From the NCBI GenBank assembly GCA_020284085.1, contig JACEVL010001161.1, positions 5,983,930 to 6,047,929 on the forward strand: a stretch of DNA of 64,000 nucleotides, in the 5' to 3' direction. Shown here piece by piece: positions 41,646 to 51,441 of this stretch. Each line of letters opens with the position of its first letter. Within the stretch, counting starts at the first letter, position 1. Both the position numbers and the translations under genes were made by a program. A model generated the notes under the pieces. It worked only from the letters and a program-made list of their open reading frames with translations, was not told where the DNA came from and searched no databases. The DNA comes from Aporrectodea caliginosa. Its lineage: Eukaryota; Annelida; Clitellata; Crassiclitellata; Lumbricidae.

Positions 41646-41658
41646 CTGACGAGCGCGT

Positions 41659-41955
41659 TTTAAAGGTGTTCAGCAGATCTGCCTTCTGCGCATGTCAACA
41701 GCCATGTGACAGTCGTCAACGTTAATGAACATCGTTATTAAACCTGAATGAAACACGCCTTTTTCCCCTCTGCTTGAGATCTAAGGCGTAACTGGAACAA
41801 CTCGCGCTAACAAATGATTCAATGGCAGTCTAGCGTTTGCTTCCTTGATTACTGTTTAACAACCACTGTGTGGTAACAAAGACTATTAGCGTCGCCCTCC
41901 TCCTTTATCCAATCTTGGGACTGGCACTGTCAGAAAGCGAACAGTGACGGAGTTA
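41659..41955 (-). repeat. SINE-like repeats A and C (minus)
   Basis: A at 41851-41955 ('tttatccaatcttgggactg', 'cgaacagtgacggagtt') and C at about 41659-41678 ('gcgttttaaaggtgtt'); on the minus strand the order is A then C, about 295 bp overall. Confidence 0.7.
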
Positions 41956-41959
41956 ATTT

Positions 41960-42095
41960 ATTTATTTATCCAAAGTTTAACGTCGGTCGTCTTATGACAT
42001 GAAAGGCCGTTGACGACAATACAGAAAATTTACAATACAATCAGAACCAGAAACTTATAGCATCCGAACGACACCATTAAAGGTGTCGAATTGGA
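41960..42095 (-). repeat. SINE-like repeats B and C
   Basis: 'aaagtttaacgtcggtcgtc', 'gacatgaaaggccgttgacg', then 'gacaccattaaaggtgtc'. Confidence 0.6.
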
Positions 42096-42277
42096 GCTTT
42101 ACAATTTCACTAATTTCAATATTTTTGCAACGTAAAGTAGTTCATCTCATACTATCTATGATTATTATGTCCTGACAAATTTTATTAACTAACAAACCAT
42201 ACATAATTATAATTAATTATTCGGTTAAGCTGTTCATGTAAAGCGAAAGTGAATAGTCTTATAATTCCTAATAAGCG

Positions 42278-42590
42278 CGTTTTAAAGGTGTCCAAGTAAA
42301 GGTTCACTTTACTAGCCAGTTTAGAAGTTATGTTCATAGTTTAATGACAACTTTTAGTAATCATGATAGGTGACATTGCTCTTTCCCGAACCTATTCGAC
42401 TTTTTGATTGTAGGCCTACTAACGTTCGGACACAACCAGTTCACGACATCTTTAATGGCACCAAAGGCCATTCACTGCGACAAAAAAAGCCATAGTTATT
42501 TATTATGGTATACGGACTGCTTGTTTCATTAATTGCTGTTTAATAGACACTGTGCTATAACAAACATGATTAGCGTGGACTACCTGCTTT
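42278..42590 (-). repeat. SINE-like repeats C, B and diverged A
   Basis: C 'gcgttttaaaggtgtcc' (42283), B 'tcacgacatctttaatggca' / 'caaaggccattcactgcg' (42442-42481), and a decayed A (42534-42590). Confidence 0.55.
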
Positions 42591-43500
42591 ATAAAGAATT
42601 AACTGGAACAACTTACTGTTAAAAGTGTATTGTCTATTCCAAATATGTTTCTCCAAGTATATAATCTACTCATGAAAATTACTAATGAGAAAATCATGTA
42701 GAGATTATAAATAAATAGAGTAATTATATCTGAAAATACTATCTATAGGTGTTGTAAGTAAGTACATAATCTAGGTAACGGCAATAAATAATGGTTAAAT
42801 ACAGTTGCATAACGGTTACTTGAGTAAAAAATATCATAGCTTCTTTTTATAATAATGTTCCTTGTTTATAACATGACTTGTTTATTGGTTTGTTCATAAT
42901 GTTAAATGTATGGATTTATAATGTGATTTTTTTCTTCTTTTCGTATTGGATAAAACTGATGCTTAATAATATTTCTAATATTCTTGGTCCTTAGTTATTG
43001 CTTAAAATTGGTTTCTGTTTGTTGATGAATACGATTAATTTTAGAGCTAATTTTGTAATACATAAAACCAATATTGAATAATATTGATACTTTGATTGTC
43101 ATGTTGAAATTGATAATTGAATCTGTATGTATTATGACTGATGGATAATGAATATTGAGCATCTCCTGTAAATGTAATATTGATAGTTTGATGGTAATTT
43201 AGATAGATCAATGTGATATTTTATAAAATATTGTTAATAAGATTGACGAGAAAACAGTATATAATGATTTATATGAATGAGAGATCGACAGCAATCGCCT
43301 GTCAAATCGCAGCATCCTGTCAGAAATGGAATCCAAGCCGAGAAGAGAGAAAGCAAACTGATGACAGACAGTATACGAAAATGAACTTAATCCGTCAGAA
43401 ACTTTAAATACGTCAACATCCTATCAGAATCAGAAACGGAATCAAAGACGAGAAAAGAGAAAGAAAACTTATGAGAACATTACAATAAAATGAACTGAAA
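42591..43500. other. AT-rich, ORF-poor sequence
   Basis: Nothing recognised. Two related segments at 43300-43390 and 43415-43500 ('agacgagaa.agagaaag', 'aaaatgaact') suggest a small local duplication. Confidence 0.45.
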
Positions 43501-43527
43501 TACATCAAAACTTAAAGACGTCAACAG

Positions 43528-43680
43528 CCTTGTAGCTATAGGATGTCGTTAAATATTGGATTAATAATAATAAGTTTAATCCGTACTACATTATATTTTC
43601 ATTGTATGGTATACATTGTGAATTGTCGTCAACGGCCTTTGATGTCATAAGGCGACGTTAAACCTTTGAGTAATAATAAT
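43528..43680 (+). repeat. SINE-like repeat B, two copies
   Basis: 'gtcaacagccttgtagctat' / 'ggatgtcgttaaa' and 'gtcaacggcctttgatgtca' / 'aaggcgacgttaaac'. Confidence 0.6.
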
Positions 43681-43949
43681 CCGTACTAGGCTACTACTAC
43701 TAATTTCCTACAGGTATTGACCAAACGGCTAAACGTTGGACAAGGCGACATCACCTATTCGGTTGCATAAGAAAGTGATTAATTTAATTAGGACAATAAT
43801 ATTGTCTTAATGTGTCTTAACACAAAAAGTTACGTTAGTGACATCCAGCGTCAGCGACATATGTCGTTCTAAAGAGTCGTTGACGTCCGTCCACCTTATC
43901 TCGTTCAAACGGGCAACAGAGGTAAAGGATCTTCCCGGATCATTGAATG

Positions 43950-44312
43950 TCACCCGATCACCGAAATGTCACCCGATCAGTGAATGTTGCTACTGTAATA
44001 AACATTATCGCGATGTTGGCAACCATCGGTGGATTTGATCCTATGTTAATTGAACTGACACATGTTTCCTTTCTAGTTCTATTATTTTGTTCCATCATAG
44101 TGGGGAAGACTAAGCTCATTGGGCTTCTTCTCCCCACGAATCGATTTTTAATACGTAACCTGTTAAACTTTAACCTCTTCAATTTTTTGTTTCTTATTAA
44201 TGGCGCTTACGAAATGTAAACTGTTATTAACTGTATTCACACGTGTACATTGTACTCATTGTTCATGGAATCGATTCGAATAAATTTGATTGATTGATTT
44301 GATTGATTGATC
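43950..44312 (+). mobile_element. Probable LINE 3' end with (TTGATTGA)n tail
   Basis: Ends 'catggaatcgattcgaataa' and 'atttgattgattgattt', an AATAAA-like signal plus a GATT microsatellite tail of the sort left by CR1/Jockey-type LINEs. The 90-codon hydrophobic frame (43947-44219) has no RT motif, so the assignment rests on the tail. Confidence 0.4.
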
Positions 44313-44390
44313 CAACAGTTTAACGTCATCTCACGACATCTAATGCAGTTTACCTTCCCTTTCTACGACAAATTAATCGCGCTCATATTG
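44311..44390 (-). repeat. SINE-like repeat B
   Basis: 'ccaacagtttaacgtcatct' and 'ctacgacaaattaatcgcgc'. Confidence 0.5.
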
Positions 44391-44582
44391 AGTAGCGCCT
44401 ATGCGTTTACTTTTAATTATATTGCGATTATAACTCATTAAAAAGGTGTGTAAGGAACTGCTTTGGTTTGTTGGCTATTCGCTGGTTTCGACAACATCTA
44501 GCAGTTTAGCAATTATCTGATGACAACAGTCAGTCGACGCAAATAAGATAAAATTGCCTTGAGTTTAGGACTGATGGTTAGT

Positions 44583-44686
44583 CTCTGTTTAACGACGCTT
44601 TGTCATAACAAAGATGATTTTCGTCGCCCTCCTTCTTTTTACAGGCTTGAGACTGACAATACTGCAGTACAAGAGGTGGCGTAATT
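44583..44686 (-). repeat. SINE-like repeat A
   Basis: 'ctgtttaacgacgctttgtc' to 'acaagaggtggcgtaattc'. Confidence 0.65.
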
Positions 44687-45204
44687 CACGCTGCCTTAAG
44701 TTACTGCTCTCTATTAAGTAGGGTTTTATCAATTGACCACCTTTGTATTTCCCCCAATAACGCCCGATGGTTTTAATAAAATTATTGGATCTTTGATCAC
44801 CGTTAATTATTTTAGAGTTGAATGTATTATAGGCTAGACATTTAAAAAGTGTCTGCTAACTTTTATCTAAAGCTTCTCTTTGTAAAATGACTTGGAAATT
44901 TGTTAGCCAGGAATTAGAATGTATAGGCTAATTTTAAGTAACATATTTTGGTTTCCAGAATCATTGACATCTGACTCACCACATCTTTCTAGTTATGTTT
45001 ACAACAAAGAATATATTAATAATACTCAAACTTTGGAGACATCTTGTGGCTGCAAAGACTTCGAAGTCGACCTTACCTGAAATATTCGATAAAATAGCCT
45101 ATGTTGGAAGAGTTTAGAAAACCCGGCTAATAGGTAGTTGATGTGTAGCGACGCTATAATTTATTACAATAGAGATTGTTTGCGTCGTCTCTGCCTTTAA
45201 TCAG

Positions 45205-45397
45205 CATTTAGACACCTTTAAATCGTTTTTGTCATACACTATATTATTCGTAATTGTTATTTTCATTCAATTGAACTCCACCACTGCTCGTTCTGTGGCA
45301 GTGACAGTAACAATCCTGGATAAAGGAAGAGGACGACCCTAATGACCTTTGCTATCACACAGTATCGTTAAACTGAAACTACTACTACTACTACTTC
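45205..45397 (+). repeat. SINE-like repeats C and A
   Basis: C 'catttagacacctttaaatc' at 45208, then A 45273-45397 with an (ACT)n tail. Confidence 0.7.
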
Positions 45398-45599
45398 ATG
45401 CAAATTTTATATCCTAGACGTCTTTGGTCAATTAAAAGCATAATGAAGAAAATGAAAACAGAAAATAACCCAGGTGGTCAAATAAGAACTGTTAAGCCAA
45501 AGAGCACAAAGAAAGGAAGCCAAATGGGTCAACACATTATATTGATTCATATCTACGTATGTATTAATAAATCTTATAATCTATAAAAATTTAAAGATC

Positions 45600-45920
45600 G
45601 GCAACAATCACGTCTCAACAATCTGCCAAACACCGTCGATCACACTATCCTTCTGACCTATCTCGGCACCTCCTACGACCTACGGCTTTGCTGGCCGTCT
45701 GCCTGAACTGGCTGCGCTCCATACTTGACGGGTAGACGATGGAAGCTCAGAAACGTCAGCCTGGGTCCGTGTCCTGTGTGGTGTACCTCAGGGATCCGTA
45801 TTAGGCCCGCTTCTCTACTTCCTGTAGACCGCGCACCGGACCATGGCCATCACGACACTTAGTGCTCTGGCTCATCACTACGCTGAAGATGCTCAGTTCT
45901 GGGCGACGTGCAATTTTATC
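45600..45920 (+). pseudogene. Heavily decayed CR1/L2-like reverse transcriptase
   Basis: Frames give VDHTILLTYL near 45634, then after shifts CGVPQGSVLGPLLYFL near 45780 and HHYAEDAQFW near 45875. The last corresponds to the YADDTQ catalytic box with one Asp changed to Glu. The order and spacing match the L2-type RT at 11.9-13.4 kb. Several frameshifts and the catalytic change make it inactive. Confidence 0.6.
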
Positions 45921-46039
45921 TCGCACTACTCCGAGCCTTTATTTTCTAGGAAAGTGTCTATTACGACAGTTTCTCTATTTAGTTGCGTCAACTTTACTAG
46001 AAAATTGTGTCTACATAATTTTGCTAAGGTTAATTTTAA

Positions 46040-46276
46040 TAGATTTATAGGTGTGGGGTCCAGTTGGACCCCATGGGTCTCTCCGGACCCCATTTGAAAT
46101 TTTGTAATTTTTATATGTTTGACATACCTATTTGCCGACCTATAAATGCAGTTATTGGTCGATGAAGGACCGACAATTACATGAAATCATATGGTTGTGA
46201 CATCTAGCACACAAAAGTTACACCTATGCCAATACGGCTGGGGTCCGCCTGGACCCCAGGAATGTGGATGAGGGTT
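46040..46276. mobile_element. piggyBac-like right arm inserted in a SINE
   Basis: The right end 'ggatgaggg' plus TTAA continues as 'attgaaactactactact', which is the tail of SINE-like repeat A (normally cgttaaactgaaact). The TTAA target is therefore the one inside repeat A. Inside are palindromes of 'ggggtcc..ggacccca', as in the 37.7 kb element. No left end was found. Confidence 0.55.
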
Positions 46277-46296
46277 AAATTGAAACTACTACTACT

Positions 46297-46412
46297 CAGA
46301 CTCCGCCACTGATTGTACTCTGTCAGTGCCAGTCCCAAGCCTGGATGAAATAGGAGGGCAAGGCTAATGGTCTTTTGCTGTCACACAGTGTCGTTAAACT
46401 GAAACTACTAAT
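46297..46412 (+). repeat. SINE-like repeat A
   Basis: 'gactccgccactgattgtac' to 'cgttaaactgaaactacta', directly following the split copy. Confidence 0.75.
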
Positions 46413-46468
46413 TGACAGTGGTACGATGATTTGTCCTGTAACAGTTGTTCAAAGGCGTCAACTTAATC

Positions 46469-46640
46469 TCGTAATCGTAATCGTAAACTCCATATTTCTG
46501 AAGCGCCACTCGTTAGTGTATCTAATTGTAATTATAATTGCATAATATTATTCATATAGCGCCTCTTCAAGGAAACTTCTTCTCACCTGACAACACAAGA
46601 CAACGATCGAATAGAATGGTCTTCAACCGATCGAGAAATA
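46469..46640 (-). repeat. Two LINE 3' tail fragments
   Basis: 46469-46518 is the inverted terminal 50 bp of the 11.9 kb LINE family, with the (GATTAC)n tail. 46545-46640 is another CR1/L2-like 3' end ('catatagcgcctcttcaa'). Confidence 0.6.
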
Positions 46641-47575
46641 AAAACATAGAAAGCCTTTTCCAGCCGTGGCGCCGCCACTGGCTACTTTCCACTCACGACT
46701 GAAAGCTAGCATATATCCTGATTCTAGGCCTACTCCTGCGTAACCACACGACCATGCACCATCATCACCGATCACCGCCTTATCACCATGCTGTCTCTTC
46801 GGCTTGACCTCCCCGGATTCTGCCCTGACACCGGAACGAACAGAGTAGGCTGGTCTCTCTGACGTGGCTTTATGGACGCTGAGAAATGTTCGAAGATTCA
46901 CATTACATTAATTCTAATATCGCCATCGTTACACAGGTCGCCTCCTTCTGGAGTTGGATATACTCCGATCGCCGATCGGTCCATCGGTCTTAATGGCCGC
47001 CACCTGCTGAATAATATCGCTGGCTCTAATTCTATTAACAGATCGATGTTTACAAAGAGAGCCTATAGGAAGGGCTTCAGTTCACGTTTGGACCGATCTA
47101 GTCAAGCAGCAGATTTCGTTTACCTTGGAGGAGAATATTGAATATACAAACCAAATAAAAAGGAGATTGGAAACAGGAAACAAGACGCCGACAGAAAAAA
47201 ACACACAGTAAGAATAAAATTAATAATTAGACGTTTGTTGAGATTTCGCTGATACTTGCAACAGTACACAGCTTTGAAATCGAAAATAAGGTCAGAGTTT
47301 CCATTTATAGCACGGGATTTTCAACAGTTCCTATTATAATTATAGAAATGCTCAGGGCCGCTTCGTCAAAGGTTAAAGGCAAAAATGAAAGTTACCAATA
47401 ATTTTGCAAGCTTTTGTGTATCGCACAAGCGTAATTTTCGGGAACTGCATGGAGTAACTGTAGTCCGTACTCCCACTTTTTGACGGATATATTGTACCCT
47501 ACTTTTCACAGCCCGAGTAAACAATGCTCATGAGCGTGTAATTTATTCGTAGATGTTCAAATCATAATGTCGCTG
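46641..47575. other. Intergenic, nothing recognised
   Basis: Contains one isolated hAT-type end (GGCGCCGCCACTG near 46669) and short frames without motifs (46623-46901 minus, 46872-47141 plus). Confidence 0.45.
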
Positions 47576-47599
47576 CTTTTAATTACAGTGTCACTGCAC

Positions 47600-47662
47600 T
47601 GATATATATAAATTATATATATATATATGTATATATATGTATATATATATATATATATATAT
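47600..47662. repeat. (TA)n microsatellite
   Basis: Directly precedes the 5' end of the RTE LINE. Confidence 0.85.
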
Positions 47663-47663
47663 A

Positions 47664-50600
47664 GGAGGGGAATGGGGTATGCAAGCGTCTCAAATAGCCT
47701 CTGCTGCTCAAATGTCCACCCACGCCACCTTCACGTGGTCCCTCCTGTTTCAACGGAGTGCGTGGTGGACGACCGAGTGCTCGCCGGTATAAGCGAGTGC
47801 CCCATGGGCAAAGGAGCTGAAGGACGGACGATGAACGGCATCGACGCTGAGAGATGGTGTCTCTCCATAAAAACACCGGGAGGAAGGCAACGGGAAACCA
47901 CCTCCCTATTCATCCCGAGGAATATGTAAAATGACGCCAAACAGAAATTCAGATAACGACGTTAACGACTCAATCCAGGCAATGGGGAGAGTCGCGTTCG
48001 GCAGGGGGAGACAAGGCTCCTCAGGTCGTCAACAAGCGAAATCCTTCCAAACAGAAGCAGAGACGAAAAAGGAAAAACTAAAAATAGGGACATGGAACAT
48101 AAGAACGATGGCAAGACCAGGAAAGCTGGCAAATGTGATAGGAGAGATGAGGAGGGCAGAACTAGACATACTAGGACTGGCAGAGGTAAGATGGAAGGAA
48201 GGAGGAGAGCTCATAAGCGATGGCATCAAAGTTGTTTATGCTGGAGGAGATAAGAGCCAGAACGGTGTAGCCATTCTAATGTCGGACAGAATAGCCAGAT
48301 GTGTGACAAGAGTGGAAAGGCTTGAGGACAGGGTGATCTTAGTGACAATAAGGGGACACCCAGTGGACATAACAATTGTACAAGTTTATATGCCTACATC
48401 AACACACGATGAAGAGGAGGTTGATGTCATGTACGAAAAAATAGAGAGATGCCTTGAAAACATCAAAGGGACATATTACGTGGTAGTAATGGCAGACTGG
48501 AACGCAGTAGTAGGAGAAGGAGAACAAGAAGGTATAATAGGGAAATTTGGACTGGGAGGTAGAAATGAGAGAGGAGAGAAACTGATGGAATTCTGCAAAA
48601 GACAAAGACTAGTAGTGACTAATACATGGTTTCAACAGGAAAAACGACGAAGATACACGTGGAAATCACCAGGGGATAGAGAGAGATATCAGATGGATTA
48701 CATAATGGTCAGACAGAGATATAGAAACAGTGTGAAGAATTCAAGAACTCTCCCAGGTGCAGACGCAGATTCAGACCACAACTTGGTAGCTATGACAGTG
48801 AACCTACAACTCAAGTTCATCAGAAAGAGAAGGATAAGGACACTTAAATGGAACAAGGAGAAGATAAAGATGAAGATGAGTGAACTATCAGAGAGAATAG
48901 AGGAAAAAGTAGAAATGGTAAAAGAGGGATCAACAACAGAAGAAAGGTGGAGGAAACTAAAGGAGACAGTGGTTAAAGAGGCGACAGACACTGTGGGATT
49001 TCAAAAGGGTACGGAACCTCGTAAGCCATGGATAACACTGGAGATGGTCAACGACATGGAAGAGAGAAGGAAATGGAAACACCAGAGAACAGAGGAAGCT
49101 AAAAAGGAGTATAAACGACTCAATAATCAATTAAGAAGAACAACGAATAAGGCAAGAGAGGATTGGTGGGAGGAACGGTGTAGGGAGTTAGAGATACTCC
49201 AGGAACAGGGACGACACGATCTAGTGTACGGGAAAATAAAATCACTAGAAAAGAAAAAGAACAGGGGAAAAGGAAGCACAATCAAGGATAAGGATGGCAA
49301 GCTACTAGAAGACACGGGAGATATTAGGAGAAGATGGAAGGAATATGTGGAAGAGTTGTACACAGGAAATAACAGCCTCAAGGAGGAAATGGAGAAACAA
49401 GCACGAGAACAGGAGGAGGAACAAACAGACGACACCATTGGACCAGAGGTGATGAAAGAAGAGGTCTTAGCTGCAATAGACGACATGAAGAACGGCAAGG
49501 CAGAAGGAATCGACAACATCCCAATAGAAATGCTGAGGAATCTAGGAGAGAAAGCAATGAATGAATTGGTGCAACTATGCCAGGACATATATAATACAGG
49601 AGTATGGCCAGAGGACTTTCTTCAGACCATAGTTATACCGATACAGAAGAAACCGAATGCAATAAACTGCGAAGACCATCGCACTATAAGCCTCCTTACC
49701 CACGCATCAAAGATACTACTAAGAATAATAACAAAAAGATTGCAGACCAAAGCGGAAACGGATAATTGCTTAGGAGAGGAACAATATGGGTTCAGGAAGG
49801 GAAGAGGGACAAGAGATGCAGTGGCAGCGCTAAGAGTAATAGCGGAAAGAAGCATCCAGCATGGACAGGACATATACATCTGTTTCGTCGACTATGAAAA
49901 AGCTTTTGACAGAGTGGACTGGAAGAAATTGATGAGAATACTGAGACGAATAGGAGTGGACTGGAGAGAAAGAAGACTGATAGGCAATCTATACATGGGA
50001 CAAAGAGTAAAGATAAGAATCGATGGAGAATACTCAGAACCCGGAAAAATAGGAAGAGGAGTGAGGCAAGGATGCCCACTATCACCAATTCTATTCAACA
50101 TCTACATAGAAGAAATTGTTAGAGAAACGTTGGAGGAACTGGAAGAGGGGGTAAAAGTGGGTGGGAAAATGGTGAAAGCATTGAGATTTGCAGACGATCA
50201 AGCGATGATGGCAGGCAGTCAGGAAGGTCTACAACTAATGATGGACCGCTTAAACAGCATATCAATGGACTATGACATGAAAATAAACATAAAGAAAACA
50301 AAGGTCATGAAGATGAGTAAGAGAGGGGAAGAAACAATAAACATCACATTAAATGGGGAAGAAATAGAACAGGTGAAGAAGTTCTGCTATCTGGGAAGTG
50401 TGGTTACAGAGGATGCAAGGTGCCATGTGGAAGTGAAAAGAAGAATAGCTATGGGAAAAGATGCATTCTACAAAAGAGGGGAGCTCCTCAGAGGCGGTCT
50501 AAACAGGAAGCTGAAGAAGAGAATGGTAAAGACACTAGTGTGGAGTGTTGTCCTATACGGCTCTGAGACATGGACAATGAGGCAAGAAGACATAAAACGA

Positions 50601-50970
50601 CTGGAGGCCTTTGAGATGTGGATATGGCGCAGAATGGAGAAAATCAGCTGGGTGGAGCGAAGAACGAATGAGGAAATCTTACAGCTGGTGGAAGAAAAAA
50701 GATCACTGATAGGCACTATACGGGAGCGGCAGAAGAAATGGATAGGACACATCTTAAGGAGCGACACCCTACTAAGAGACATCATTGAGGGAAGAATGGA
50801 GGGGAAAAAGATGAGAGGTAGGCCAAGAACAATGCTACTGGACTGGATGTTGGCAGAGGAGGGATACAGCGGACTGAAAAGAGAAGCAGAGAACAGAGAA
50901 AAATGGCGTCGTTGGACATATGAACCTGCCTGAGGGCAGAGAACGTGAAGAAAGAATATATATGTAGGTC
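47664..50970 (+). mobile_element. RTE-type LINE, near full length
   Basis: A 267-bp 5' leader (47664-47930), one long ORF, and a very short 3' end ('ctgagggcagagaacgtg' plus an A/G-rich tail). One ORF with endonuclease and RT and a tiny 3' UTR is the RTE plan. The 5' leader is shared with the short element at 31475-31800. Confidence 0.85.
47931..50933 (+). CDS. RTE-clade endonuclease-reverse transcriptase, 1000 codons
   Basis: Single polyprotein for target-primed reverse transcription. N-terminal apurinic-type endonuclease: IGTWNIRTM near residue 54, LGLAEVRW near 82, [12 protein letters not shown] near 185, DSDHNLV near 280. Linker with basic coiled segments, then [13 protein letters not shown] near 583, [13 protein letters not shown] (catalytic Asp) near 655, [19 protein letters not shown] near 715, RFADDQAMM (catalytic Asp pair) near 753. 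C-terminal [22 protein letters not shown] and [16 protein letters not shown] are typical of RTE elements in animals. No stop or frameshift occurs, so the copy may be functional or very young. The first Met at 47931 is reasonable, although the frame has no upstream homology to test it. Confidence 0.93.
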   Translation: MTPNRNSDNDVNDSIQAMGRVAFGRGRQGSSGRQQAKSFQTEAETKKEKLKIGTWNIRTMARPGKLANVIGEMRRAELDILGLAEVRWKEGGELISDGIKVVYAGGDKSQNGVAILMSDRIARCVTRVERLEDRVILVTIRGHPVDITIVQVYMPTSTHDEEEVDVMYEKIERCLENIKGTYYVVVMADWNAVVGEGEQEGIIGKFGLGGRNERGEKLMEFCKRQRLVVTNTWFQQEKRRRYTWKSPGDRERYQMDYIMVRQRYRNSVKNSRTLPGADADSDHNLVAMTVNLQLKFIRKRRIRTLKWNKEKIKMKMSELSERIEEKVEMVKEGSTTEERWRKLKETVVKEATDTVGFQKGTEPRKPWITLEMVNDMEERRKWKHQRTEEAKKEYKRLNNQLRRTTNKAREDWWEERCRELEILQEQGRHDLVYGKIKSLEKKKNRGKGSTIKDKDGKLLEDTGDIRRRWKEYVEELYTGNNSLKEEMEKQAREQEEEQTDDTIGPEVMKEEVLAAIDDMKNGKAEGIDNIPIEMLRNLGEKAMNELVQLCQDIYNTGVWPEDFLQTIVIPIQKKPNAINCEDHRTISLLTHASKILLRIITKRLQTKAETDNCLGEEQYGFRKGRGTRDAVAALRVIAERSIQHGQDIYICFVDYEKAFDRVDWKKLMRILRRIGVDWRERRLIGNLYMGQRVKIRIDGEYSEPGKIGRGVRQGCPLSPILFNIYIEEIVRETLEELEEGVKVGGKMVKALRFADDQAMMAGSQEGLQLMMDRLNSISMDYDMKINIKKTKVMKMSKRGEETINITLNGEEIEQVKKFCYLGSVVTEDARCHVEVKRRIAMGKDAFYKRGELLRGGLNRKLKKRMVKTLVWSVVLYGSETWTMRQEDIKRLEAFEMWIWRRMEKISWVERRTNEEILQLVEEKRSLIGTIRERQKKWIGHILRSDTLLRDIIEGRMEGKKMRGRPRTMLLDWMLAEEGYSGLKREAENREKWRRWTYEPA

Positions 50971-51441
50971 TACTTCTTGTTCTGGTTTTCAGTCAGGGCA
51001 AGAAGAGGGTCAACGTTCGCTGACAGCGGGGCACGTGATTGACTGAATGAGCCCTGAAGGTCTTGTCTTCGTTAAAACAGGTTGGTGCACTCCAAGCAAG
51101 TTGTATTTCAAAGCCTATCATTCAATTACCTATGAAAATCATTTAATGGTTACCTACAACTCGTCTCAATCACATCAACGAGCTCAGTGCAAACAAATAA
51201 AGATCCGAAACACTTAATTGGGTGCCCTATTGTTTTCCTGCTAGAACTTGAACAATGCAGTGTAGAGGCTTTGCTCTGGTAGGTGTTAGATAGTATGCTT
51301 TCTTCTTTCCTGGGCGCTGTATAAATTCGTCGACAGTATCTGGTTTCATTAAATTCCACAGATAGCCTTCAAATGATCGGATGGTGCTTCAAAACACTGG
51401 ACAACAAATTTTTACTTTTTTTCCTCCGAAATATTTTTAGC
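50971..51441. other. Intergenic, nothing recognised
   Basis: A 69-codon minus frame (51150-51359) has no motif. Confidence 0.4.

Noticed and set aside
41019..41663. 214-codon Tyr/Ile ORF
   Set aside because: Translation of the TATA-rich low-complexity block.
47613..47929. Short ORFs over the RTE leader
   Set aside because: No conservation of frame with the copy at 31475-31800, where the equivalent frames differ; likely untranslated leader.
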